Source of the DNA: Pseudomonas sp. MWU13-2100
GTDB taxonomy: Bacteria; Pseudomonadota; Gammaproteobacteria; Pseudomonadales; Pseudomonadaceae
Assembly (NCBI RefSeq): GCF_023242365.1
Contig: NZ_JALLIX010000001.1
Span: 278,112-342,111 of the forward strand
Direction of reading: 5' to 3'
DNA: 64,000 bases
The translations under genes and the position numbers were made by a program. Positions 1-8,241 of this stretch are shown here, in pieces. How positions within the stretch are numbered: the first letter of the stretch is position 1; each line of letters begins with the position of its first letter. Under the pieces are notes generated by a model. The model had not been told where the DNA came from. It saw only the letters and a program-made list of their open reading frames with translations, and did no database searches.

Positions 1-1
1 C

Positions 2-421
2 GACCTGCACGCCGCGCTGGGCCTGTCGCAAACGGCCCGGCTCGACAGCTTTGTCGCCCGTCGCCGTGAACTGGCTGCCCGCTATGAGCGTTTGCTGGCT
101 GACCTGCCGCTGCAACTGCCAGTGGCCCAGGCCGGTGCCGAATCCGCCTGGCACCTGTACGTGGTGCGCTTGCAGCTTGAACAGATGAAGGTCAGCCAGC
201 GCGACGTTTTCGACGCCCTGCGCGCCGCCGGTATCGGCGTGAACCTGCATTACATTCCCGTGCACCTGCAACCCTACTACCGCGAGCAGGGCTTCAAGGA
301 CGGCGACTTCCCCGAAGCCGAGCGTTACTTCGGCGAAGCCGTCAGCCTGCCGTTGTTCCCGCTGCTCACTGAGGCGCAGCAGGACTATGTGGTTGAACAG
401 TTACGAAACCTTGTCGGTTAA
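2..421 (+). CDS. pseC: PseC, pseudaminic acid pathway aminotransferase (C-terminal 139 residues, cut by the window edge)
   Basis: The frame is open from base 2 to a TAA at 419-421, so only the C-terminal third of a protein of roughly 380 residues is present. The visible part (AWHLYVVRL, GIGVNLHYIPVHLQPYYRE, SLPLFPLLTEAQQDYVVEQL) matches the end of DegT/DnrJ/EryC1 PLP-dependent aminotransferases. The family member PseC transaminates the 4-keto sugar made by PseB on the way to CMP-pseudaminic acid. The specific PseC call rests on the methylase, pseF, pseG and pseI that follow directly. The PLP lysine lies upstream of the window. Confidence 0.85.
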   Translation, partial: DLHAALGLSQTARLDSFVARRRELAARYERLLADLPLQLPVAQAGAESAWHLYVVRLQLEQMKVSQRDVFDALRAAGIGVNLHYIPVHLQPYYREQGFKDGDFPEAERYFGEAVSLPLFPLLTEAQQDYVVEQLRNLVG

Positions 422-455
422 ACGACGCCCAATGGCCCTAGGATAAACACCCGAG

Positions 456-1076
456 ATGCGTGAGTTCAGCGAACAGGAAGTGTTCTGGCGTGGCGAGTTC
501 GGCGATCAATACGTGGGCCGCAACCAGGGGCAGGCGCTGATCGCCGCCAACCTGGCGCTGTTCGCCAAGGCCCTGGCGCGCACCGGTCGGCTCGCCAGCC
601 TGCTGGAGCTGGGTACCAACACCGGCAACAACCTGCAGGCCCTGCGTCAGCTCCTGCCTGAATGTGCCCTGCAGGGCGTGGAGATCAACGCCAAGGCCTG
701 CGAGCAGGCACGCGAGTTGGGCATCGCTGAAATCTGGCACGGCTCGTTGTTCGATTACCCGCGCGAGCGTACTTTCGACCTGACCCTGAGCAAGGGCGTG
801 CTGATCCATCTGGCGCCCGAACTGCTGGCAACAGCCTATGAGCAGCTGTATGCGCTGAGCGGACGCTATATCCTGATTGCCGAGTACTACAATCCGGTGC
901 CGGTGGAAGTGTCCTATCGTGGTAACAGCGGCAAGTTGTTCAAGCGCGACTTCGCCGGGGAAATGCTCGAGCGTTACCCGGATCTGCAACTGCTGGACTA
1001 CGGCTTCAGTTATCACCGCGATCCGCAGTTCCCGACCGATGATATCAACTGGTTCCTGTTGGAAAAACGCCCTTGA
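456..1076 (+). CDS. Pseudaminic acid biosynthesis-associated SAM-dependent methyltransferase
   Basis: A 206-residue class I methyltransferase. The SAM-binding glycine motif LLELGTNTGNN is at about residues 49-59, the acidic strand-2 end is GVEIN, and FDLTLSKGVLIHL follows, as in the methylases found inside pseudaminic acid loci. It lies 34 bases after pseC and its stop overlaps the TTG start of pseF, so it is translated within the pse operon. The substrate cannot be read from the sequence; it may methylate a nonulosonic acid intermediate or the finished flagellin sugar. The family is fairly sure and the reaction is inferred. Confidence 0.8.
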   Translation: MREFSEQEVFWRGEFGDQYVGRNQGQALIAANLALFAKALARTGRLASLLELGTNTGNNLQALRQLLPECALQGVEINAKACEQARELGIAEIWHGSLFDYPRERTFDLTLSKGVLIHLAPELLATAYEQLYALSGRYILIAEYYNPVPVEVSYRGNSGKLFKRDFAGEMLERYPDLQLLDYGFSYHRDPQFPTDDINWFLLEKRP

Positions 1077-1783
1077 ATGCGATTGCAATCATTCCGGCGC
1101 GCGGTGGCAGCAAGCGCATTGCGCGCAAGAATCTCAAGCTGTTCCATGGCGAGCCGATGATTGCCCGCTCGATTCGCCTGGCGCTCGATTCGGGCTTGTT
1201 CGAGCGCGTGCTCGTCAGTACCGATGACGAGGAGATCGCCACCCTGGCCCTGGCCCGGGGCGCAGAGGTTCCCTTTATGCGTCCGGCGGCGCTGGCCGAT
1301 GACTTCACCGGCACGGCGGCGGTGATGGCGCATGCCGTGGCGGCCCTGCGCCAGGCCGACGATGACTTTGCATTGGCCTGCTGCATCTATGCCACGGCAC
1401 CCTTGCTGCAGAAGCGCTTTCTGCACCAGGGGCGTGACCTGCTGCTGGAGCATCCCGACAAGTCCTTTGCGTTTTCGGTCTGCGAGTTCGGTTTCCCTGT
1501 GCAGCGTGCGCTGACGCTCGATGAGACGGGCGCGTTGACAGCGCTGTACCCCGAATATCGCCTGACCCGTTCGCAGGACCTGCCCGCGGCCTTTCAGGAC
1601 GCCGGGCAGTTCTACTGGGGGCGCGGCGAAGCCTGGCTCAGGGGCGACGTGCTGTATTCGGAAAAAAGCCTGCCGGTCATCCTGCCACGCTATCTGGTCG
1701 AGGACATCGACACCGAAGAGGATTGGCGGCGCGCCGAGTATCTTTACAGTGCCTTGCTGGCCAGTGGAGAGCTGCAAGCATGA
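1073..1783 (+). CDS. pseF: PseF, pseudaminic acid cytidylyltransferase
   Basis: A 236-residue nucleotidyltransferase that activates pseudaminic acid with CTP to CMP-pseudaminic acid, the donor for flagellin glycosylation. The N-terminal IIPARGGSKRIARKNLK motif is the CTP-binding signature shared with NeuA-type synthetases; LVSTDDEEIA and EDIDTEEDW are further family motifs. The start is TTG at 1073, overlapping the methyltransferase stop by four bases (TTGA); no ATG lies near, and the conserved motif begins seven codons later. The 3' end overlaps pseG by ATGA. Length is normal for PseF. Confidence 0.9.
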   Translation: MNAIAIIPARGGSKRIARKNLKLFHGEPMIARSIRLALDSGLFERVLVSTDDEEIATLALARGAEVPFMRPAALADDFTGTAAVMAHAVAALRQADDDFALACCIYATAPLLQKRFLHQGRDLLLEHPDKSFAFSVCEFGFPVQRALTLDETGALTALYPEYRLTRSQDLPAAFQDAGQFYWGRGEAWLRGDVLYSEKSLPVILPRYLVEDIDTEEDWRRAEYLYSALLASGELQA

Positions 1784-3285
1784 GAGTGCTGATCCGTGCG
1801 GATGCCTCGCCGGCCATTGGCAGCGGGCATGTGGCGCGTTGCCTGACCCTCGCCCAGGTGTTGCGCAGTGGCGGCGCCGAGGTGTTGTTTGCCTGTCGGG
1901 CCTTGCCCGGGCATTCGCTGGCGCGCATCGCCGAGCAGGGCTTTCGCGCCCTGGCGCTGCCTGCCGAATACGCGGGCGAGGAGCCCGGCGTGGGCATCGA
2001 GGCGCCCTTGCCATGGCAGGCGGATATCGTCGCGCTGGGTACCTGCCTGGGCGCCGAGCCGAGGTTCGACTGGATTGTCGTCGATCACTATGGCCTCGAT
2101 CACGCCTGGCAAACCGCCGCTCGCCAGTGGGCGCGGCACATTGCGGCCATCGACGACCTGAATAATCGCCGGCATGCCGTGGATATCCTTTTCGATCAGA
2201 ATTTCACTGCCGGCGATCCCGAGTATGCCAATCGTTGCTTGCAGCCCTGCCGTGAGCTCTTCGGTCCGCGTTACGCGCTGATTCGTGACGAGTTCTGCCA
2301 AGGTCCGCTGCCCATTATCACGCAAGCCCGTCGGGTGCTGGTGAATTTTGGTGGCCTGGACGCGGCCGGTGAAACCTGGAAAGCCATGCTTGCCCTGGCG
2401 GATTTCAGCGAGTTGGAAGTGGACTTTATCGCCGGCACCGCCAACCCGATGCTGGCGTCGATCGAGGCCATGGCGGCTGGGCGTGCGCGGTGGCGGGTGC
2501 AGACCTTTGTCAGCGATTTCGCCGCGCTGATGGCCCGGGCCGACCTGTTCATCGGGGCCGGTGGCGGTACCAGCTGGGAACGTGCGGTCCTTGGCCTGCC
2601 GACCTTGTGCATTGCGGTGGCGGAAAATCAGCGGGCGAATGCCGAGCGACTGGCGGCGGCCGGGGTACATGTCTATCTGGGTAGCAGCGACGAGGTGAGT
2701 GTCGACAGCCTGCGCCAGGCCATCGGTTTTGTCCTGGGCAACGTCAGTTTACGGCGTAGCCTGGCCGAACAATCGCGGCGTCTGGTGGACGGGCTGGGCG
2801 CGCGGCGCTTCGCCGTGGCCTTGGCCGGTGCCAGCCTGGCCCTGCGTCCGGCCACGGCGGAGGATTCGCGGCTGTTGTTCGACGGGCGCAATGCCGAGTC
2901 GGTGCGGCGCGTCTCGTTGAGTCCCGAGCCTATCGGTTGGGCGGCGCACCAGGCCTGGTTGGCCGCGAGCCTGCTCAATCCGGGGCGCCTGCTGTTGATC
3001 GCCGAGGCCAGTGATGGCCCGGTGGGCGTGCTGCGCTATGATCTGGCCGGCAGTCGCGCCGAAGTCTCGCTGTATCTGTTGCAAGACCGCGCCGGCCTCG
3101 GCTGGGGCCGGGCGCTGCTGGCCCGTGGCGAAGCCGCCGTATGCGCGCACTGGCCGCAGGTGACGGTGATCGACGCCCAGGTACTGCCGGACAACCCGGC
3201 TTCCCTCGAATTGTTTCGTCACGGCGGCTATGTCCAGTCGATCTGCCGTTTCGAGCGTGTGGTAAAGGATCAGCACCATGACTAG
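1780..3285 (+). CDS. pseG: PseG UDP-sugar hydrolase fused to a C-terminal GNAT (PseH-like) N-acetyltransferase
   Basis: A 501-residue protein starting at the ATG that overlaps the pseF stop (ATGA); an in-frame start 19 codons upstream lies inside pseF. Residues 1-345 are PseG, which removes UDP from UDP-2,4-diacetamido-trideoxy-altropyranose: IRADASPAIGSGHVARC carries the expected catalytic His17, and FIGAGGGTSWERAVLGLP is the GT-B-like nucleotide site. Residues about 354-495 form a GNAT domain (LRPATAEDSRLLF, RAGLGWGRALLARG as acetyl-CoA motif A, NPASLELFRHGGY as motif B). PseH acetylates the 4-amino sugar just before PseG acts, and no separate pseH lies in the window. The fusion therefore probably covers two consecutive steps. 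Confidence 0.9.
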   Translation: MRVLIRADASPAIGSGHVARCLTLAQVLRSGGAEVLFACRALPGHSLARIAEQGFRALALPAEYAGEEPGVGIEAPLPWQADIVALGTCLGAEPRFDWIVVDHYGLDHAWQTAARQWARHIAAIDDLNNRRHAVDILFDQNFTAGDPEYANRCLQPCRELFGPRYALIRDEFCQGPLPIITQARRVLVNFGGLDAAGETWKAMLALADFSELEVDFIAGTANPMLASIEAMAAGRARWRVQTFVSDFAALMARADLFIGAGGGTSWERAVLGLPTLCIAVAENQRANAERLAAAGVHVYLGSSDEVSVDSLRQAIGFVLGNVSLRRSLAEQSRRLVDGLGARRFAVALAGASLALRPATAEDSRLLFDGRNAESVRRVSLSPEPIGWAAHQAWLAASLLNPGRLLLIAEASDGPVGVLRYDLAGSRAEVSLYLLQDRAGLGWGRALLARGEAAVCAHWPQVTVIDAQVLPDNPASLELFRHGGYVQSICRFERVVKDQHHD

Positions 3286-4330
3286 TTTCAAGATCGGCCA
3301 GCGGCTGATCGGCGCGGACGCGCCACCGTTCATCATTGCCGAGATGAGCGGCAACCATAACCAGTCGCTCGAGCTGGCGCTGCAAATTGTCGAGGCCGCG
3401 GCCAAGGCCGGCGCCCATGCGCTCAAGCTGCAGACCTATACCGCCGAGACCATGACCCTGGACCTGGACGAAGGCGAGTTCTTCATCCAGGACCCGACCA
3501 GCCTGTGGGCCGGCTCGTCGCTCTATGCCCTGTATGAAAAGGCCCATACGCCCTGGGAGTGGCATGCGCCGATCTTCGCCCGCGCCCGGGAGCTGGGCAT
3601 GCTGGCGTTTTCCACGCCCTTCGATGAAACGGCGGTGGACTTTCTCGAAAGCCTCGACGTACCGGCCTACAAGATCGCCAGTTTTGAAAATACCGACCTG
3701 CCGTTGATCCGCCGCGTGGCCGCGACCGGCAAGCCGCTGATCATGTCCACCGGCATGGCCAGTGTCGCCGAGCTCGATGAGAGCGTGCGCGCCGCCCGGG
3801 CCGCCGGTTGCCAGGACCTGATACTGCTCAAATGCACCAGTACCTATCCGGCCAGTCCGGCCAACAGCCATGTGCGGACCATTCCTCATCTGCGCGAATT
3901 GTTCGGCTGCCAGGTCGGTTTGTCCGATCACTCCATGGGCGTGGGGGTGGCGGTGGCGGCGGTGGCACTGGGGGCGACGGTGGTGGAAAAGCATTTCACC
4001 CTGGACCGGGCCGCTGGCGGTGTGGACTCAAGCTTTTCCCTGGAACCCGCCGAGCTGGCCAGCCTGGTGCTCGAGACCGAGCGCGCCTGGCAAGCCCTGG
4101 GCCAGGTGCACTACGGCGTCACCGAGGCCGAGCGCAAGTCCCTGGTGTATCGCCGCTCGCTGTATGTGACCCGGGACATGGCGGCGGGGGAGACCTTCAG
4201 CGCCGACAATCTGCGGGCGATTCGCCCCGGCCTGGGATTGGCGCCCAGACATCTCGACGCCGTGCTCGGGCGCAGCGCCCGGCAGGCCCTCAAGCGCGGC
4301 ACGCCGCTGGCGTGGTCGTTGGTCGAATAA
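3278..4330 (+). CDS. pseI: PseI, pseudaminic acid synthase
   Basis: A 350-residue NeuB-family synthase that condenses the free 2,4-diacetamido sugar with phosphoenolpyruvate to give pseudaminic acid. The N-terminal part has the barrel motifs IIAEMSGNHNQSLE, AHALKLQTYT, IASFENTDLPLI, ILLKCTSTYP and GLSDHSMGVGV, and the C-terminal 60 residues (RSLYVTRDMAAGETFSADNL to RGTPLAW) are the SAF/antifreeze-like lid. The ATG lies inside the end of pseG (8-base overlap), indicating coupled translation. It is the last gene of the pse block; a 229-base gap follows. Confidence 0.93.
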   Translation: MTSFKIGQRLIGADAPPFIIAEMSGNHNQSLELALQIVEAAAKAGAHALKLQTYTAETMTLDLDEGEFFIQDPTSLWAGSSLYALYEKAHTPWEWHAPIFARARELGMLAFSTPFDETAVDFLESLDVPAYKIASFENTDLPLIRRVAATGKPLIMSTGMASVAELDESVRAARAAGCQDLILLKCTSTYPASPANSHVRTIPHLRELFGCQVGLSDHSMGVGVAVAAVALGATVVEKHFTLDRAAGGVDSSFSLEPAELASLVLETERAWQALGQVHYGVTEAERKSLVYRRSLYVTRDMAAGETFSADNLRAIRPGLGLAPRHLDAVLGRSARQALKRGTPLAWSLVE

Positions 4331-4506
4331 CCCTTTGTGCGGCCGATTCGGCAAAATAGCGTGACCTGCGAGTCATAACGCGCATCTTCACTGTATTGTA
4401 TTGCGCTGGAAGATGGCGCCTGGCTCGTAACCGGTCTGGTGGTAGCCCTTTGTACTTCTGGCAGCCGTTCCCTGGTGGATGGCGTCAAATCTCTGTTTGT
4501 CGGCAG

Positions 4507-4533
4507 CCCTCGGTCCTGGTGAACGAGGGTTTT
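4507..4533 (+). terminator. Short hairpin with T run just upstream of the KAS III gene
   Basis: CCCTCG (4507-4512) and CGAGGG (4524-4529) form a 6-bp stem with an 11-base loop, followed directly by TTTT. It lies 26 bases before the ketoacyl-ACP synthase start. It could end pse transcription or attenuate entry into the next gene. The stem is short, so the call is weak. Confidence 0.35.
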
Positions 4534-4559
4534 CAGCTGTTTATTATTGGGAAGCCGTA

Positions 4560-5486
4560 ATGATTGGCATAAAAAGCATTGCGAGCTACGTGCCTGTAGC
4601 CGGCGTGGACAATTACGCACAAGGTGCAAAATTCGAGAAGGATGAAGCTTTCATCCTCGGCAAGATCGGCTCGGCCTTCCTGCCGCGCAAAGACGCTGGG
4701 CAAGAAACCTCGGACCTGTGCGTCGAAGCGGTGAACGCGCTGTTCGCCCGTAATCCCGAGCTCAAGCGCGAATCCATCGACGCGTTGATCGTGGTCACCC
4801 AGAACGGCGATGAGGAGGGCCTGCCGCATACCGCCGCCATCGTCCAGGACAAACTCGGCCTGCCCACCAGCGTGGCCGCGTTCGATATTTCCCTGGGGTG
4901 CTCCGGTTATGTCTATGGCATTTATGCGATCAAGGGCTTCATGGAAGCCGCCGGCCTGAAGAACGGCCTGCTGGTGACCGCCGATCCGTATTCGAAGATC
5001 GTCGACCCGGAAGATCGCAACACCACGATGCTCTTCGGTGATGCGGCGACCGCCACCTGGATGGGCGAAAACGCGCCCTGGCAGTTGGGCAAGGCCAAGT
5101 TCGGTACCGACGGGGCCGGCGCGCCGCACTTGAAAGTCAGCAATGGCGTGTTTTTCATGAACGGTCGCCAGGTCTTCAACTTCGCCCTGCTCAAGGTTCC
5201 GGCGCACCTGCACGAGTTGCTGGAAGAGTCCGGCCTGCACGCGGACGATATCGATGCATTCTGCATTCACCAGGGCAGCGCGGCGATTGTCGATGCCGTG
5301 GCGCGGCGCTTCGAAGGCGAGCCGGAGAAGTTCATCAAGGACATGGTCGAGACCGGCAACACGGTGTCGTCGAGTATTCCACTGTTGCTGGAAAAACATG
5401 TCCTAGACTCGACCTGGAAGCGCGTAGCCCTCAGTGGCTTCGGCGTGGGCTTGTCGTGGGGCTCGGCGATTATTCATCGGCCTTGA
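4560..5486 (+). CDS. 3-oxoacyl-ACP synthase III (FabH-like) in the flagellin glycosylation region
   Basis: A 308-residue thiolase-fold condensing enzyme with the full FabH triad: Cys114 in SLGCSGYVYG, His237 in FCIHQGS and Asn267 in VETGNTVSS. FabH enzymes condense an acyl-CoA with malonyl-ACP. This copy sits between pse genes and a Maf-like glycosyltransferase, upstream of fliC. Similar KAS III genes occur in flagellar glycosylation islands of pseudomonads, where they are thought to help build an acyl group on the glycan rather than to serve bulk fatty acid synthesis. That role is inferred from position. The ATG at 4560 fits the family N-terminus (MIGIKSIASYVP); a longer frame exists but lacks homology-like sequence. 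Confidence 0.85.
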   Translation: MIGIKSIASYVPVAGVDNYAQGAKFEKDEAFILGKIGSAFLPRKDAGQETSDLCVEAVNALFARNPELKRESIDALIVVTQNGDEEGLPHTAAIVQDKLGLPTSVAAFDISLGCSGYVYGIYAIKGFMEAAGLKNGLLVTADPYSKIVDPEDRNTTMLFGDAATATWMGENAPWQLGKAKFGTDGAGAPHLKVSNGVFFMNGRQVFNFALLKVPAHLHELLEESGLHADDIDAFCIHQGSAAIVDAVARRFEGEPEKFIKDMVETGNTVSSSIPLLLEKHVLDSTWKRVALSGFGVGLSWGSAIIHRP

Positions 5487-5499
5487 TGGCAAAGGTCGC

Positions 5500-5542
5500 A
5501 AAATGGCGCTCCAGGTGAGATAACCTTGAGCGCCATTTTTTT
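5500..5542 (+). terminator. Strong intrinsic terminator after the KAS III gene
   Basis: A perfect 12-bp stem (AAAATGGCGCTC at 5500-5511 with GAGCGCCATTTT at 5528-5539) is followed by TTT, making seven T in a row. The A-rich left side also lets it work on the other strand. It separates the KAS III gene from the Maf-like gene 23 bases later, which therefore may need its own promoter or read-through. Confidence 0.85.
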
Positions 5543-5565
5543 GCGCGGATGTTGAGTGAGGTGGC

Positions 5566-6858
5566 ATGAGCGAAAGTTTCGAGCAGAATCTGCAGGTCAT
5601 CGGCGAGCGTTGGCCGGGCTTGCTGGCGCGGCTATTGGCCGAGGACTGCGAGCCATTGCCGGTCGAACTGGTGGAAGGGCTGGGCTCGACCCTGAGTGTG
5701 GGCGGCATCCAGCTCACCAGTCGGCATGATCGCGTTGCCGAGGCTCGCCTGCAAGCCGCCAGCCTGCCACCGGAGAGTCTCTTGCTGCATCTCTATGGCA
5801 CCGGTTTGGGCGATTTGCAACAGGTCCTGCTGGAACGACCGACCCTGCAACGCCTGTGTGTCCATGTCCTCAATGGGGCGTTGTTCAAGCGGGTGCTGGG
5901 GCTGTTGGATCAACAGTCCTGGCTGAGGGATCCGCGGGTCGAACTGAGCTATGCCGCCGATCATCCCGATATTCTCTTGCCGTTTTTTGCCCTGCCGGCC
6001 GAACTGGTGCTGGCCGATGATTGCAATGCGCGGATAAGGGATCGTCTCGTCGGCGAGGTACATCTGACCTTCAACAACCGTGAGTTCGACCCGCAGTCCA
6101 CGGAAATCGTCCAGCGTCTGCGGGACTCCCGCGAGGTGTTTGGCGCGGACCGCGATGTCGCCGAGCTGTTTGCGACGCACCCGGGGCAGCATATCTATGT
6201 GATCGGCACCGGGCCGACGCTGGAGCAGCAGTTCGACAAGTTGCGCGCGCTCGGCGAACAGCCGGACCGGCCGTTGTTCATCAGCGTCGACACCGCCTAC
6301 CGGCCATTGCGTGAGCAGGGGATCCGGCCGGATATCGTGGTCAGCATCGACCAGCGCATCGGTTTCCGGCATTTGCCCCCCGAAGCCTCGGACGGCATTC
6401 CCCTGGTCTATATGCCGATGAGCGATCCTCAGGTGCTGCAGGCCTGGAAAGGCCCGCGCTATGGTAGTTATTCCATCAGCCCGATCTATGCCACGGTGCG
6501 TGAGCAGTGCCGGCGCGGCCTGTTGTTCGTCGGCGGCAGCGTGCTGCACCCGGCGGTGGACCTGGCGGTGAAGATGGGCGCGGCGCGCATCACCCTGTTC
6601 GGCGCCGATTTCGCATTCCCGATGAACAAGACCCATGCGGGTTGGCAGGATGGCGATCTTGGTCCGGGTGTCGACCTGGCGCAGCACTGGGTACTGGACG
6701 GTCAGGGTCGGCGGGTCAGGACGCAGTTGAACTTCCGTCGTTATCTGGTGGAGCTGGAGCGCTATATCGCCCGTCATCCGCAGGTGGCGTTCCTCAACAG
6801 CAGCCGGGCAGGGGCACGGATCGTCGGTGCCGGGTTCGACCAGGAGTTTGTCCAATGA
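5566..6858 (+). CDS. Maf-like motility-associated glycosyltransferase (DUF115, MptE-like domain)
   Basis: A 430-residue protein of the Maf / DUF115 family, which in Campylobacter, Aeromonas and others transfers nonulosonic acid to flagellin. The DUF115 core at about residues 200-360 is visible as IYVIGTGPTLEQQ, FISVDTAYRPLREQGIRPDIVVSID, LVYMPMSDP, GGSVLHPAVDLAVKMGA and ITLFGADFAF. It lies between pseudaminic acid genes and fliC, so it is the best candidate for loading CMP-pseudaminic acid onto FliC. ATG at 5566 follows a GTGAGGTG Shine-Dalgarno-like run. Its stop overlaps the start of the next small gene. Confidence 0.82.
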   Translation: MSESFEQNLQVIGERWPGLLARLLAEDCEPLPVELVEGLGSTLSVGGIQLTSRHDRVAEARLQAASLPPESLLLHLYGTGLGDLQQVLLERPTLQRLCVHVLNGALFKRVLGLLDQQSWLRDPRVELSYAADHPDILLPFFALPAELVLADDCNARIRDRLVGEVHLTFNNREFDPQSTEIVQRLRDSREVFGADRDVAELFATHPGQHIYVIGTGPTLEQQFDKLRALGEQPDRPLFISVDTAYRPLREQGIRPDIVVSIDQRIGFRHLPPEASDGIPLVYMPMSDPQVLQAWKGPRYGSYSISPIYATVREQCRRGLLFVGGSVLHPAVDLAVKMGAARITLFGADFAFPMNKTHAGWQDGDLGPGVDLAQHWVLDGQGRRVRTQLNFRRYLVELERYIARHPQVAFLNSSRAGARIVGAGFDQEFVQ

Positions 6859-7124
6859 ACCGGCTGGCGCAGTGTGTCGAGGATGCCCGCGAATGCGCCG
6901 GGTTGTTTCGTCTGGGCCGCGATGTGGAGGCCGCCCTGAATATGGTCGAGGTGTTCGACACCGTGCAATTGGCGTTGGAGGCTGCGCCGCGGGAGATCCG
7001 GCAACAGTGGGCGCAACTGCTGGCCCGGATGCTGGTCTGCCAGGAATCACAGGACTGGTTGGGGCTGGCCGATTGGATGGAATACGAACTGGTGGGGCTG
7101 CTGGAGTCGGCGGCAATTCCCTGA
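6855..7124 (+). CDS. Small hypothetical protein coupled to the Maf-like gene
   Basis: An 89-residue acidic, probably all-helical protein (MNRLAQCVEDARECAGLF..., VEAALNMVEVFDTVQLALE, WLGLADWMEYELVGLLES). Its ATG overlaps the Maf stop (ATGA), so translation is coupled. I do not recognise a named family. Size, helical content and place just upstream of fliC resemble a small flagellin chaperone or a partner of the glycosyltransferase, but this is inference only. No signal peptide or membrane segment. Confidence 0.7.
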   Translation: MNRLAQCVEDARECAGLFRLGRDVEAALNMVEVFDTVQLALEAAPREIRQQWAQLLARMLVCQESQDWLGLADWMEYELVGLLESAAIP

Positions 7125-7209
7125 CGTCATTTTTCCTCCGGGGGCAGGGCGCCAAGCCCTTGTTTTCAAAGGGGTGGCAGGGTGATGGCAAAATTTTTGA
7201 AAAAAGCCC

Positions 7210-7236
7210 TCAAGCAACTTGCAATCCCGACGATAA
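7210..7236 (+). promoter_or_regulatory. FliA (sigma-28) promoter of fliC
   Basis: TCAAG (7210-7214), 14 bases, then GACGATAA (7229-7236). The Pseudomonas FliA consensus is close to TCAAG-N14/15-GCCGATA. It lies 80 bases before the flagellin start, as expected for the class IV fliC promoter. Confidence 0.85.
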
Positions 7237-7316
7237 CTATTACGAAGGTTCTCTAGGCCATACCCGGCGCTTGCCAGGGCCGGAAGCCGCAGTACCCAAC
7301 CAACGAGGATTTCGTC

Positions 7317-8168
7317 ATGTCTTTAAGCGTAAATACTAACGTCACTTCCCTGGCTGTTCAGCAGAACCTGAACCGCGCAGCCGGCGCTCTCTCCACCGCC
7401 ATGCAGCGCCTGTCTTCCGGCCTGAAAATCAACAGCGCTTCGGACGACGCTGCCGGCCTGCAGATCTCTACTCGCATGAGCAGCCAGATCCGTGGTCAGA
7501 CCGTTGCGATCAAAAACGCCAACGACGGTATCTCCCTGGCACAGACCGCTGACGGCGCGATGGCAACCGACACCGACATTCTGCAGCGTATGCGTGAACT
7601 GGCTGTTCAAGCCCGTAACGGTACCAACAGCACCGCCGACCAGACCGCGACCAACTCCGAATTCGCCCAGATGTCGGACGAATTGACCCGTATCTCCGCG
7701 AGCACCCAGATCAACGGCAAGTTCCTGCTGAACGGTACGGCTGGCGTGGTTACCTTGCAAGTGGGTTCCAACACCGGTTCGGCCAACCAGATCAGCCTGA
7801 CCCTGAGCTCCAAGTTCGACGCCGTCAGCATGTCCGTGGACAGCGGTACTCTGGTTCTGACCGGTGCTACCAGTGCCGCCGCGGCCTCCAACATCGACAA
7901 TGCGATCACCGCTATCGATGCTGCCATCGCCTCCATCGGTGCTACCCGTGCCAACCTGGGTGCTTCGCAGAACCGTCTGACCAGCACCATCTCGGTCCTG
8001 AACAACGTGACTCAGAACGTGACCGCCGCACAGGGTCGCGTACAAGACACCGACTTCGCGGCTGAAACCGCCGAGCTGACCAAGCAGCAGACCCTGCAAC
8101 AGGCTTCTACCTCGGTTCTGGCTCAGGCCAACCAACTGCCTTCCGCTGTACTGAAGCTGCTTCAGTAA
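7317..8168 (+). CDS. fliC: Flagellin FliC
   Basis: A 283-residue flagellin, the filament subunit. Conserved D0/D1 ends are intact: N-terminal NTNVTSLAVQQNLNRA and RLSSGLKINSASDDAAGL, C-terminal DTDFAAETAELTKQQ to QANQLPSAVLKLLQ. The central region (about residues 105-215) is short and rich in Ser and Thr, so there is little D2/D3 domain. Those residues are the likely O-glycosylation sites for the pseudaminic acid made upstream. Codon use is highly biased as in strongly expressed genes. The gene has its own FliA promoter. Confidence 0.97.
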   Translation: MSLSVNTNVTSLAVQQNLNRAAGALSTAMQRLSSGLKINSASDDAAGLQISTRMSSQIRGQTVAIKNANDGISLAQTADGAMATDTDILQRMRELAVQARNGTNSTADQTATNSEFAQMSDELTRISASTQINGKFLLNGTAGVVTLQVGSNTGSANQISLTLSSKFDAVSMSVDSGTLVLTGATSAAAASNIDNAITAIDAAIASIGATRANLGASQNRLTSTISVLNNVTQNVTAAQGRVQDTDFAAETAELTKQQTLQQASTSVLAQANQLPSAVLKLLQ

Positions 8169-8241
8169 TTTCGGAATGGGTTTTGGCGGGGGGGTGTGCT
8201 GGTCACGCTCTCTCGCTTTTTCACGTTGAGAGGTGATGGAT

